This document shows positions 25,757 to 33,047 of a DNA stretch of 64,000 nt, in pieces (position 1 is the stretch's first letter; the number at the start of each line of letters is the position of its first letter). The position numbers and the translations under genes are program-made. The stretch is from NCBI RefSeq assembly GCF_014076495.1, contig NZ_CP043575.1:2976001-3040000 (forward strand), given 5' to 3'. The notes under the pieces are model-generated. The model did not search any database. It saw only the letters and a list, made by a program, of their open reading frames with translations, and was not told the origin of the DNA. The DNA comes from Comamonas koreensis. Its GTDB lineage: Bacteria > Pseudomonadota > Gammaproteobacteria > Burkholderiales > Burkholderiaceae_C.

Positions 25757-26437
25757 ATGGAAATTTTCTTACAAAACTTCTTCAACCTCGAGGTCTTCCA
25801 GCAAGCGCTGCCGTATTTGCTGCAAGGTTTTTGGACCACGATCTGGCTCTCGGTGCTGGTGATTCCGCTGGGTGCAGCTGCAGGCTTGCTGCTGGCCCTG
25901 GGCCAGACGCAATCGAGCCGCCGCAGCCTGCGCTGGAGCATCATTGCCTATATTGATTTCTTTCGCGCCTTTCCGCCGCTGGTCTTGCTGATTTTTCTCT
26001 ACTTTGGCCTGCCTTTTGTCATCGGCGATGTGCCCAAGCTGATTGCCGTGATGCTGGCCTTTACGCTGAACAACTCCAGCTACTTTGCCGAGGTGTTTCG
26101 CGCCGGCATCGAGGCCATTCCCAAAGGTCAGATGGAAGCGGCCCGCTCCACCGGTCTGAGCCGTTTGCAAGCACTGCGCTGGGTGATCTTGCCGCAGGCC
26201 ACGCGCCATGTGCAGGCCGACTTGCTGGGCAACTGTATTGAGGTGGTCAAGCTCACCGCGATTGCCAGCGTGGTCGGGATTCCGGAATTGCTGCGCAACG
26301 CCCGCGATGTGCAGTCGCTGGTCTACAACCCCTCGCCCGTGGTGCTGGCCGCACTGCTCTACCTGGCCTTATTGTGGCCGCTGACGCGCTGGCTGGCGCG
26401 CCTGGAGCACCGCAAGCTCGCCATGTTCAGCCACTGA
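25757..26437 (+). CDS. amino acid ABC transporter permease
   Basis: Second permease of the importer, 226 residues. It has the same architecture as its partner, with coupling loop [26 protein letters not shown] and ADLLGNCIEVVKLTAIASVVGIPELL. It starts 11 bp after the first permease's stop. The operon appears to continue into the 2-hydroxyacid dehydrogenase gene 75 bp downstream. Confidence 0.92.
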   Translation: MEIFLQNFFNLEVFQQALPYLLQGFWTTIWLSVLVIPLGAAAGLLLALGQTQSSRRSLRWSIIAYIDFFRAFPPLVLLIFLYFGLPFVIGDVPKLIAVMLAFTLNNSSYFAEVFRAGIEAIPKGQMEAARSTGLSRLQALRWVILPQATRHVQADLLGNCIEVVKLTAIASVVGIPELLRNARDVQSLVYNPSPVVLAALLYLALLWPLTRWLARLEHRKLAMFSH

Positions 26438-26511
26438 TAGACGCACTAGCAGGCCTGCCATTGAATGGTTTCAATCGCAGGTTCATTGATCCATTTAATT
26501 GCGCACGCCCC

Positions 26512-27462
26512 ATGACCCTGCACGCTACACCCATCCCATTGCCCATTCTCGGCCCCTGGCTGGCCCAGGACCTCAGTGCCAGCTTGCCTGACAGCTTCCT
26601 GCCTTTGGTCTTGCACAGTGCACCGGACTTTATGGCCCAGCTCGCACCGTACGTGCCGCGCATTCGCGCCCTGGTGTGTACCAGCGGCGGCCAGGCAATT
26701 GATGCGACCTTGATGGAGCAACTGCCCCAGCTCGAACTCATTTTGAACCTGGGTGCGGGCACGGAGTGCGTGGATTTGGCCGCCGCACAGGCACGTGGCA
26801 TTCAGGTGCTGACAGGCGCAGGCGTCAATGCGGTGGACGTGGCTGAGCTTGCGATTGGCATGATGATTTCGATGGCCCGGCGCATCCATTTTGCCGACCG
26901 CGAAGTGCGCGCGCTGCAATGGGGCGCTGACCGAAAGCCGGTGCGCCGCCTGGCTGGCCAGCGCGTGGGCATTGCCGGCATGGGCGCGATTGGCCAGGCG
27001 ATTGCCAAGCGCTTGCTCGCCTTCGACATGCCGATCAGCTATTTCTCACGCCGCCCAGTAGAAGCGCTGCCTTATACCCACCATGCCGATCTGCAAAGCC
27101 TGGCCACTGCGGTGGATTTTCTGTTTTTAGCCTTGCCCGGAGGCAGCGCGACACTGCATCTGGTCAATGCCGACATCCTGAGCGCCTTGGGCCCTCAGGG
27201 TTATGTGATCAATGTGGGCCGTGGCAGCGTGGTCGATGAACAAGCGCTGGCCCAAGCGCTGGCCGCAGGCCAGATTGCCGGGGCATCCCTCGACGTGTTT
27301 GAGCACGAACCGCAGGTGCCCGATAGCCTGGTTCAAAGCCCCAACACCTTGCTGCAGCCGCACCGTGGCGGCTTTACGGTCGAAGCCCACGAGGAAATCA
27401 TTGCACTGACTTTGCAGCGTTTAGCCGGTTTGTACGCTAAGAGCTCCTCTCTAATCCGCTAA
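26512..27462 (+). CDS. D-isomer-specific 2-hydroxyacid dehydrogenase
   Basis: NAD(P)-dependent oxidoreductase of 316 residues that reduces 2-oxoacids or oxidises D-2-hydroxyacids. The Rossmann motif is GIAGMGAIGQAIAKRLLAFD. Catalytic residues are in place: Arg in VINVGRGSVVDEQAL, Glu in FEHEPQVP, His in LLQPHRGGF. The family has roughly this length (GhrB/hydroxypyruvate reductase-like). As last gene of the importer operon it may handle the 2-oxoacids generated from imported amino acids (inference). Confidence 0.9.
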   Translation: MTLHATPIPLPILGPWLAQDLSASLPDSFLPLVLHSAPDFMAQLAPYVPRIRALVCTSGGQAIDATLMEQLPQLELILNLGAGTECVDLAAAQARGIQVLTGAGVNAVDVAELAIGMMISMARRIHFADREVRALQWGADRKPVRRLAGQRVGIAGMGAIGQAIAKRLLAFDMPISYFSRRPVEALPYTHHADLQSLATAVDFLFLALPGGSATLHLVNADILSALGPQGYVINVGRGSVVDEQALAQALAAGQIAGASLDVFEHEPQVPDSLVQSPNTLLQPHRGGFTVEAHEEIIALTLQRLAGLYAKSSSLIR

Positions 27463-27511
27463 AAACTCAATCCACTCAATGTCAAGTCGGGGCGGCTGAC
27501 ATCACCTGTTC

Positions 27512-27815
27512 ATGGTCGTCGAGAACAGGGGAGGGGCGGGCGGCTTGCTCGGTGCCGAGGTCGTGACCAGGGCGCAGGCGGATGGCTATACAGTGTTGAT
27601 AGCTTTGTACCGGTGGTGCTCATTTCACAGTCGCCCAATATCCTGGTGGCCAGGCCACGCGTTGGGTGGCAAGACGCTGCGATACCCGCCAACGGCTTGC
27701 CGCCCAAGGCACCGACTTGGTCGCCATGCCATCGGCCCAGTTTGCCGAGAAGATGCGCCGTGAGACCCAGGTCTATGGCGACATCATCAAGCGCTTTGGT
27801 ATCAATGCCAGCTGA
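27512..27815 (+). pseudogene. decayed Bug-family (TctC-like) solute receptor fragment
   Basis: Remnants of a tripartite-tricarboxylate/Bug receptor in more than one frame. MVVENRGGAGGLLGAEVVTR and ADGYTVLIA (27512-27598) match the conserved family segment. A shifted frame then reads FVPVVLISQSPNILVARP, and after a further break GTDLVAMPSAQFAEKMRRET and the C-terminal YGDIIKRFGINAS end with TGA at 27813-27815. The signal peptide, most of the ligand-binding domain and frame continuity are lost, so the gene is inactive. Bug receptors are very numerous in Comamonadaceae, which makes a dead copy unsurprising. Confidence 0.8.
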
Positions 27816-27938
27816 GGTGGGCGCTGATACGGTGACGACCTCACCCACCACCAAAGGCCTGCCCGTATGCAGGCCTTTTTCAATGCTGGAAGCAGAACCA
27901 GCCGCTAGGATTCGCGCAGAGAATACGTAAGGAAATGT

Positions 27939-28463
27939 ATGCGCTTTCTGATGGCCCTGGGCCTGCTGCTCGCAGGCTCAGCCGGTGCCCAAGAGGTCTA
28001 CCGCTGCGGCAATAGCTATAGCGCCGAGCCCTGCAAAAACGCCAAAACCATTGATGTGACGCCCGCAGTCAGCAATCCCGATGGGCCGCTTACCCGGCTG
28101 ATCTACCTGTGCAAAAGGCCTGACAAAACCGAGCTGTGGTGGATCGATCGGCCTTGTTCGCAGGAGCGTTGGGGCCTGGTCGAGAGCGCCCGAGTGCCGA
28201 GCAATGTGGACTGGAAGACCCAAATGGCCATCGCCCAACGAAAACGGGCGGACGATGCTCGGCGCGCTAGCCGGGCCCGTCATCACTACCATTCGGCGGC
28301 GCCTGGCAGCGTACGATCCAACGAAGCGCGTTGCGAGGAATTCAAGCAAAGGGTGGAATATCTGGATGCCGCCGCTAGATTTGGCGGTACCGCACGCAAG
28401 ATGGAATGGATCCGCGAGGAACGGCAAAGCGCGCGAGACCAGCAGTTTCGGGCGGGGTGCTGA
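27939..28463 (+). CDS. small secreted Cys-rich protein (host paralogue of a prophage gene)
   Basis: Hypothetical protein of 174 residues with a Sec signal (MRFLMALGLLLAGSAGAQ) and a mature start EVYRCGNSYSAEPC. The N-terminal cysteine pattern resembles DUF4124-type periplasmic proteins. The remaining half is basic and coiled-coil-like (QRKRADDARRASRARHHYH, then CEEFKQRVEYLDAAARFGG). The first 100 residues are clearly homologous to the product at 29046-29378, inside the prophage, and the two genes also share about 40 bp of upstream sequence. Function unknown. Confidence 0.75.
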   Translation: MRFLMALGLLLAGSAGAQEVYRCGNSYSAEPCKNAKTIDVTPAVSNPDGPLTRLIYLCKRPDKTELWWIDRPCSQERWGLVESARVPSNVDWKTQMAIAQRKRADDARRASRARHHYHSAAPGSVRSNEARCEEFKQRVEYLDAAARFGGTARKMEWIREERQSARDQQFRAGC

Positions 28464-28542
28464 GGTTCCTGTTACAGCGCTTGCATGCGCTGGCGGGTTT
28501 CAGACCCGCACGCAGCTACACTGCGCGGCAGGAGGAGTCGCA

Positions 28543-28803
28543 ATGGACTGGGCAAGATGGCAGATGGAGATGGATCGACAGTTCGCTTGGATGCTGTTGT
28601 GGTGGCTGGTTGGCAGCATCATCTCGTTGTGGGTCGGTTACGAGATTCTGAAGGCCGCCATCAAAAACGGCATCAATGCCTCCAGTCTGGGTGACCGCCG
28701 GAGGTCGACGCAGGCGGCGCAGCCACCAGTTGCACCAGCGGGCTACCGTTGGGTGCTGGTCAAGGATGACAAGTCTGACGCAGATATTCGGCCTGAGCGC
28801 TAA
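28543..28803 (+). CDS. small single-span membrane protein
   Basis: Predicted protein of 86 residues, MDWARWQMEMDRQFAWMLLW. One hydrophobic segment (about residues 15-37, WMLLWWLVGSIISLWVGYEI) is followed by a polar tail that ends APAGYRWVLVKDDKSDADIR. A good Shine-Dalgarno GGAGGAG precedes the ATG at 28543; the frame is open further upstream but overlaps the previous gene. Not recognised. It is the last host gene before the dif-like site. Confidence 0.6.
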   Translation: MDWARWQMEMDRQFAWMLLWWLVGSIISLWVGYEILKAAIKNGINASSLGDRRRSTQAAQPPVAPAGYRWVLVKDDKSDADIRPER

Positions 28804-28886
28804 GAGCAAGAAATTGCAGGTTCTAGGCGGCGCTGAAGGAATGGCAGCTGCAAGTACTGCTGAGCACTGCAGACAGCTCCTTAGTT

Positions 28887-28914
28887 AATTGATACGATGT
28901 ATATTACTGTTAAC
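28887..28914. other. dif-like Xer site, left prophage end (attL)
   Basis: XerC-arm AATTGATACGA (28887-28897), central TGTATA (28898-28903), XerD-arm TTACTGTTAAC (28904-28914). It shares TTGATACGATGTATATTA with attR. The XerD arm has one extra base compared with the canonical TTATGTTAA, suggesting it comes from the phage. Confidence 0.8.
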
Positions 28915-28956
28915 TCCGAGACACAGAATTAACGTATAAACAACATATCAAAGCGC

Positions 28957-28984
28957 AAAAAACCCACCTAGAAGGTGGGTTTTT
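28957..28984. terminator. bidirectional terminator inside left prophage end
   Basis: Stem AACCCACC (28961-28968) with GGTGGGTT (28974-28981), A-run before and T-run after. In the circular phage it would lie about 18 bp after the stop codon of the repressor gene; in the prophage it is separated from that gene. Confidence 0.85.
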
Positions 28985-29045
28985 CTGTTGGCTTTGCGAA
29001 AGCGCAAACCCTTAGGATGCGCGCAAACAAACAGTAAGGGAATGT

Positions 29046-29378
29046 ATGCGCCTGTTAATCGCCATATGCGTGTTTTTCACCGGGCAAGCTGCTGCTCAGG
29101 AGATATACAGATGCGGAAACACCTACACCGACGAGCCATGCAGGGAGGGAAAAGTTATTAACCCAGCACCCGCTTTAGCCGAAGCAACGATGGTCACAAT
29201 CTATCGATGCGACCCGGTTTATGCCAGACCATTCTGGATAGCAAAGCCATGCACAGCACCGAACGGCGGCATCCTCAACGAAATTGACAGAGCTAGAGTA
29301 CCCGCAGAAATGAGCCTGGAGCAACAAGTTAACCACTTGTACAAACAGAGAGCTAACCAAAATAGCGGCACGAGATAG
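29046..29378 (+). CDS. prophage-encoded small secreted Cys-rich protein
   Basis: Product of 110 residues with a signal peptide (MRLLIAICVFFTGQAAAQ) and a mature start EIYRCGNTYTDEPC, homologous to the host protein at 27939 (EVYRCGNSYSAEPC). Shared features continue through IYRCDP...WIAKPC and ARVPAEMSLEQQ. The upstream sequence GTAAGGGAATGTATGCGC also matches the host copy. The gene is transcribed opposite to the structural genes and is not part of the standard inovirus set, so it is a cargo (moron) gene. Function unknown. Confidence 0.75.
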   Translation: MRLLIAICVFFTGQAAAQEIYRCGNTYTDEPCREGKVINPAPALAEATMVTIYRCDPVYARPFWIAKPCTAPNGGILNEIDRARVPAEMSLEQQVNHLYKQRANQNSGTR

Positions 29379-29480
29379 AACTAGCGTCTACATGGGGTTT
29401 GTCACCCCATACCCCGACCCCACCACTACGACACAAGGTCTCCGTTCCCGGGGCCCCTGTTTGTCCTCAGATAAGCACGC
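29379..29480. other. phage intergenic region with hairpins
   Basis: About 100 bp between the convergent cargo gene and zot. It contains a small inverted repeat TGGGGT...ACCCCA and a C/G-rich segment CCCGGGGCCCC. It could hold a terminator or the phage plus-strand origin/packaging signal; nothing decisive is visible. Confidence 0.35.
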
Positions 29481-30599
29481 TCAACGCTTGAGACTTGACA
29501 CCACCGTTGCATTACGCGCGGCCATGCGTTCTTCAAATCCGACCAGTTCAGGCGCTTTTTGGTAAGGCTGGGCAGGACGATAGTCGGCCTGCTGCTGTTG
29601 CTTCTGCTGTACTGGTTGTGGAGCTTCCCGCTTGCTCCGGCCATCGTCCCAATCCATGAAGTAGCCATACTTCACGATCTGCGAACAGACTTCGCCAGAC
29701 GTGCGCAGCAGGGTGCCTTGCTGGGTGTAGCAAAGGCATCGCTTGGCGTCTTGCACGCATGCAGCTGGATAAGGCGCAGTCACCGGCTTCGTGACCTCGT
29801 CATAGGCAGGCGCGGTATGCGGCAAATCGGGGATGCGTGCTTGCCGCGATTCCAAGTACTCAGCCATGGACATGAACCGGCTTGCCGGTGCACCGCCTCC
29901 AGGGCCACCGGCAGACGCTTGCATTGCGGCCCCAGGCTTTGCAACGGGCTCAGCAGCTTTGCCCATGTTCAGGAAGTGTTGCCACACGAAGTAGATCAGC
30001 ACCGGTATCACGAGCATGCAGGTCAGGAAGATCCACAGCTGCTTTGGCAGCTTGCGTTTGCCGGTATGCAGCGATGCGGACTTGTACCAGTCGTAGACCT
30101 CTTTCGGATAGGCCCGCATGCTGACCTGACCGCTCTTGCCCGCATTGGGCTTTTCGCAGCTCATCTCAGCATGGTTGAAGCGCAGCTCAGACACCATATC
30201 GGCACCAAACGTCCGCTTGAAGTGACGATGCCAGCTGGGCGATTCGATCAGCCGGCGCACGTTCACATGGATCAGCGACGGATGCGGCGTAATCATCCAG
30301 AAGTCAAAGCCACGCTTGCGACGGTACTGCGCTACTGCGTTGATGTAGTCAGGCAACTCGCCCTGAATCTTTGCGGGGAACTCATTCTGGCATTCGTCAA
30401 ACACGCACACCGAGCCGTCAGGCAGGTCTTGCCACTTCTTTGGGTCAAACTCTTGCCAGCCCCAGTCCAGCAGGATTTGATTGGCCGTGAAGCCGTGGAA
30501 ATAGACGGGGCGATTTTCTTTGAGCTGCTGAGCTCGCACGTCATGGAGCGTAAACAGCGTTTTGCCCGCGCCATTACCGCCAGTGGTCAGATAGATCAT
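29481..30599 (-). CDS. zot: Zot-like (pI) filamentous phage assembly ATPase
   Basis: Assembly protein of 372 residues for extruding filamentous virions through the inner membrane. The N-terminal ATPase domain has Walker A GGNGAGKTLFTL, Walker-B-like CVFDECQNEF, and the Zot segment AQYRRKRGFDFWMITPHPSLIHVNVRRLIE. A transmembrane helix follows (QLWIFLTCMLVIPVLIYFVW, about residues 190-210). A Pro/Gly-rich periplasmic domain carries cysteines (CVQDAKRCLCY) that are common in Burkholderiales inoviruses. The start ATG overlaps the DUF2523 stop (ATGA). Confidence 0.93.
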   Translation of the reverse strand: MIYLTTGGNGAGKTLFTLHDVRAQQLKENRPVYFHGFTANQILLDWGWQEFDPKKWQDLPDGSVCVFDECQNEFPAKIQGELPDYINAVAQYRRKRGFDFWMITPHPSLIHVNVRRLIESPSWHRHFKRTFGADMVSELRFNHAEMSCEKPNAGKSGQVSMRAYPKEVYDWYKSASLHTGKRKLPKQLWIFLTCMLVIPVLIYFVWQHFLNMGKAAEPVAKPGAAMQASAGGPGGGAPASRFMSMAEYLESRQARIPDLPHTAPAYDEVTKPVTAPYPAACVQDAKRCLCYTQQGTLLRTSGEVCSQIVKYGYFMDWDDGRSKREAPQPVQQKQQQQADYRPAQPYQKAPELVGFEERMAARNATVVSSLKR

Positions 30600-30895
30600 T
30601 TACCCACCCACTTTTTCATGGTGTCGCCACTCAGGCCGTTAAGCACTTGGCGAGCGAGTAGGGCAGAAGTCACAATGCTGATGGCCACACCGACTTTCAT
30701 GGTTGACAGCATGCCCATCACTTCCACGGGCAGCCCGCCAAGAGCTGCTACCGCTTGAGCTTTCATCCAATCGAGCGTGAAGGACAGGCCCGAGTAGGTC
30801 ACTACGCTGATACCCAGCGCGATCAACACACGGCCAACCAACGTGCCCACCAGATTGATCAACATGCCGCCAATTGCGGCCACGATTAAAGGCAT
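30596..30895 (-). CDS. DUF2523 family phage membrane protein (pVI-like)
   Basis: Hydrophobic protein of 99 residues with three likely membrane segments (LIVAAIGGMLINLVGTLVG, VLIALGISVVTYSGLSF, VGVAISIVTSALLARQVLNG). It matches DUF2523, found between the adsorption protein and Zot in many inoviruses, where it is thought to act as pVI, the minor coat protein at the virion end. Start 3 bp after the preceding gene's stop. Confidence 0.85.
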   Translation of the reverse strand: MPLIVAAIGGMLINLVGTLVGRVLIALGISVVTYSGLSFTLDWMKAQAVAALGGLPVEVMGMLSTMKVGVAISIVTSALLARQVLNGLSGDTMKKWVGK

Positions 30896-30898
30896 GGC

Positions 30899-32362
30899 TT
30901 ACCCCTTAAACAGAATGCGCATGGCCAGCAGCATTGCTACGGCCACCAGGACGTTACCGAGCATGCCCAGGTATGGGCACACCCTCGACATAGGAATCGT
31001 GATGGACGAGCTGGCCACCTCAATAGTCAGGTCAGTAATGCAACTGCCGCCGCCCAAAGCATTTGACGTATCAATGCGGCCTGACATGTTGAACAGCTCA
31101 TTACCGGGCAAATCACCCGTCTGGTTGCCTTGCTTGCCCTTGCTACTTTCGTACAGCTCAGACTCAGGGCTTTTGGTCTCAAACAGTTGGCAATTGCGCA
31201 CGTGCTGCTCGCGGGCCATGGCGCATTGCACGGCATCGCCCTCACACTTGAAATTCGCCGTGCACGAGCCAACGAACGAGCCTGTTTTGCAGGAGTCGAG
31301 CGTTGGGTTTTCTTTGCAGAAATCTTTGCCCTTGTCGCTATCGGGCAGTGGCTTATTGCCGATGCAGACATCACCTTTTTTGGTGTAGCCAGTAGGGCAA
31401 TTGCCAGCGCTATCGGTAGGCTTCTTCACCTCTTCATTGGGGTAGCACTTACCACCTGATTTATAGGTGCCGGTAGGGCACTTGCCCTCAGTATCGGGCT
31501 CAGTTCCAGGCATGGAAGGCTTGGTGCCACCACCGCCAGTCCCACCAGTTCCTCCTGGACCGGTGCCAGGGTCAGTACCTGGGCCAGTCCCAGGGCCGGT
31601 GCCGGGATCAGTACCTGGGTTCGTTCCAGGATCACCCGGCTTTGTCGGAGGCGAATCAGAGCCGTTGCAGGTATCGCCAGTGCCCTCATACTGAATCGTG
31701 CAGTAGGCCGAACCAGCGCTTGTACCGGGCACACAGACGGTTGCATAGGGCGGTGCACCGATCGAATACAGGCACCCACCATGGCACATCGCAGTTGGCA
31801 TGTTTGCCGACGTGATTACACCCATGGTGTCACCGCGCTTGCACTTCTTTTCGGGGCACTTACCGTCGACCTTTTTCTGACCATCCGGGCAAATGTCCGG
31901 ATCAGGGACGCAGACACCAGCGCTCAAAATCTGACCCTCAGGACATTTGTCAGGAACGCAAATAGCGCCCTCAAGGTGCTGGCCTTCAGGGCATTTAATT
32001 GGCGCTTTTACACACTGCCCGTCCTTCTCCTCGTAATTAGTAGCGCAAATACAGGCGCCCTTACCATCCGAATTTGAATTAGCAGGACATTGCTGTATGA
32101 AATCCCCCTTTTGACACATCGGCCCAGCCTTACCACTACCACCCGCCGTCTTGCCGTACCAGCCGCATGTGTTAGCCCCAAAATCCGCGAGAGGCCCCCC
32201 ACAAACCCACGTTGCTCCGGTCACTGTCTCCCAGCCCTTAGTGGGTATTGGGTAATTTGTTGGATTGCAACGATCAACTTGTTCAGGAGGGACCGCCGCA
32301 CGCGCGCTACCCAGAAATAGCAGAGCGGCAATCAAAAATGCTAAGCGGTAAAAACGAGCCAT
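30899..32362 (-). CDS. adsorption-type minor coat protein (pIII/TspB-like)
   Basis: Product of 487 residues starting MARFYRLAFLIAALLFLGSARA (signal peptide). An N-terminal Cys-rich domain carries repeated modules of the form CPEGQxLxxGxCVPD (about residues 125-175). A Gly/Pro/Thr-rich flexible linker (GTDPGTGPGTGPGTDPGTGP, about 250-290) and a second Cys-rich domain follow. One C-terminal transmembrane anchor (LVAVAMLLAMRILFKG) ends the protein. This is the layout of filamentous-phage pIII proteins, which bind host pili and the Tol receptor. Sequence similarity to known pIII is not assumed; assignment rests on architecture and position. Confidence 0.8.
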   Translation of the reverse strand: MARFYRLAFLIAALLFLGSARAAVPPEQVDRCNPTNYPIPTKGWETVTGATWVCGGPLADFGANTCGWYGKTAGGSGKAGPMCQKGDFIQQCPANSNSDGKGACICATNYEEKDGQCVKAPIKCPEGQHLEGAICVPDKCPEGQILSAGVCVPDPDICPDGQKKVDGKCPEKKCKRGDTMGVITSANMPTAMCHGGCLYSIGAPPYATVCVPGTSAGSAYCTIQYEGTGDTCNGSDSPPTKPGDPGTNPGTDPGTGPGTGPGTDPGTGPGGTGGTGGGGTKPSMPGTEPDTEGKCPTGTYKSGGKCYPNEEVKKPTDSAGNCPTGYTKKGDVCIGNKPLPDSDKGKDFCKENPTLDSCKTGSFVGSCTANFKCEGDAVQCAMAREQHVRNCQLFETKSPESELYESSKGKQGNQTGDLPGNELFNMSGRIDTSNALGGGSCITDLTIEVASSSITIPMSRVCPYLGMLGNVLVAVAMLLAMRILFKG

Positions 32363-32400
32363 GCCGCCCCCAATACTGCAATGATGACGAACAAGCCCAT
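32341..32400 (-). CDS. candidate 19-residue phage membrane peptide
   Basis: Very short frame MGLFVIIAVLGAAWLVFTA, almost entirely one hydrophobic helix. It is preceded by a strong Shine-Dalgarno AAAGGGG (about 8 bp from the ATG) and overlaps the start of the pIII-like gene in another frame. Filamentous phages use very small membrane proteins (pVII, pIX) at the virion tip, so this could be one. It may instead be a translational coupler for the pIII-like gene. Confidence 0.45.
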   Translation of the reverse strand: MGLFVIIAVLGAAWLVFTA

Positions 32401-32482
32401 ATGAACCCCTTTGAAGAAACGCACGTTGCATGCGCTTTTGCAAAGGCCCCAGCCGGCCGGTCTGGGGACTCGCAGTCCAGGT

Positions 32483-32716
32483 TTAGGACATTGCCGAGCG
32501 GACCCACTTGAACGCCTTGACTGCGGCATACACCAACAGCACAGCGCCACCCAGCAGCACCACAGCGCCAATCTGGGCCTTCACGTCGGTCACGACAGCA
32601 GCGACGTCGATGACTTCTGCCATGGCAGGCTGCGCAATGGTCAGCGCACCAGCGGTTGCGGCCAGAGCGACCAGCTTTGCTTTTTGACCCAGACGGGCGA
32701 TTGCGAACTTGCTCAT
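32483..32716 (-). CDS. filamentous phage major coat protein (pVIII-like)
   Basis: Precursor of 77 residues. A signal peptide (LVALAATAGALTIAQPAMA, cleavage after AMA) precedes a short mature protein of about 44 residues: an acidic amphipathic start (EVIDVAAVVTDV), a membrane helix (GAVVLLGGAVLLVYAAVKAF) and a basic C-terminus (KWVRSAMS) that would contact DNA. This is the classic pVIII layout. Confidence 0.92.
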   Translation of the reverse strand: MSKFAIARLGQKAKLVALAATAGALTIAQPAMAEVIDVAAVVTDVKAQIGAVVLLGGAVLLVYAAVKAFKWVRSAMS

Positions 32717-32719
32717 ATC

Positions 32720-32923
32720 TCACTCACTTTCATTGGTTGATCCGTCATTAGTTTTGAGCACTTGTATGAGCGCCCGAAAGGCGAACCCAACTGCCCACAC
32801 CGCGAGGACGGCGCCCGCGATTGCTGCCCCAGCTGCTGGGTCTAAGTCCAGCAGTGGAGTCGTTATTTCGTGCTGCACAGTGATCGTGCAGGCTTGATCG
32901 CAGACGATGACTTGTTGAGCCAT
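32720..32923 (-). CDS. small phage membrane protein
   Basis: Protein of 67 residues, MAQQVIVCDQACTITVQHEI. Two cysteines lie near the N-terminus and one central hydrophobic helix follows (AAIAGAVLAVWAVGFAFRALIQVL). It sits directly upstream of the major coat gene. Its ATG overlaps the stop of the 39-residue gene (TGATG). Such proteins occupy the pVII/pIX position in inovirus genomes; the exact role is not shown. Confidence 0.75.
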   Translation of the reverse strand: MAQQVIVCDQACTITVQHEITTPLLDLDPAAGAAIAGAVLAVWAVGFAFRALIQVLKTNDGSTNESE

Positions 32924-33042
32924 CACAGCACCAGCCTTTGCACTACTGGCACCTGCTCAACCGGCTGCCCCACGACAAGGCGAGCCAGGAGCAAGGTATT
33001 AACCAGGGTCAAGGCCAGCAGAAGCAAAAGCATGGTTTTCAT
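32923..33042 (-). CDS. 39-residue phage membrane protein
   Basis: Short frame beginning MKTMLLLLLALTLVNTLLLA and ending VQRLVL. A hydrophobic helix takes up the first half. It starts 5 bp after the ssDNA-binding protein gene and its stop overlaps the next start, so it is embedded in a tightly coupled phage operon. A pVII/pIX- or lysis-unrelated tip protein is the likely kind. It is too short for automatic gene finders. Confidence 0.6.
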   Translation of the reverse strand: MKTMLLLLLALTLVNTLLLARLVVGQPVEQVPVVQRLVL

Positions 33043-33047
33043 CGCGC

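Noticed and set aside
29481..30599. Zot product as an enterotoxin
   Set aside because: The protein is a phage assembly ATPase by motif and position; toxin activity is known only for particular Vibrio proteins and cannot be inferred here.
31540..31630. Repetitive DNA that could suggest a short CRISPR or satellite
   Set aside because: Repeats are in frame and encode the Gly/Pro/Thr linker of the phage adsorption protein; no spacers.
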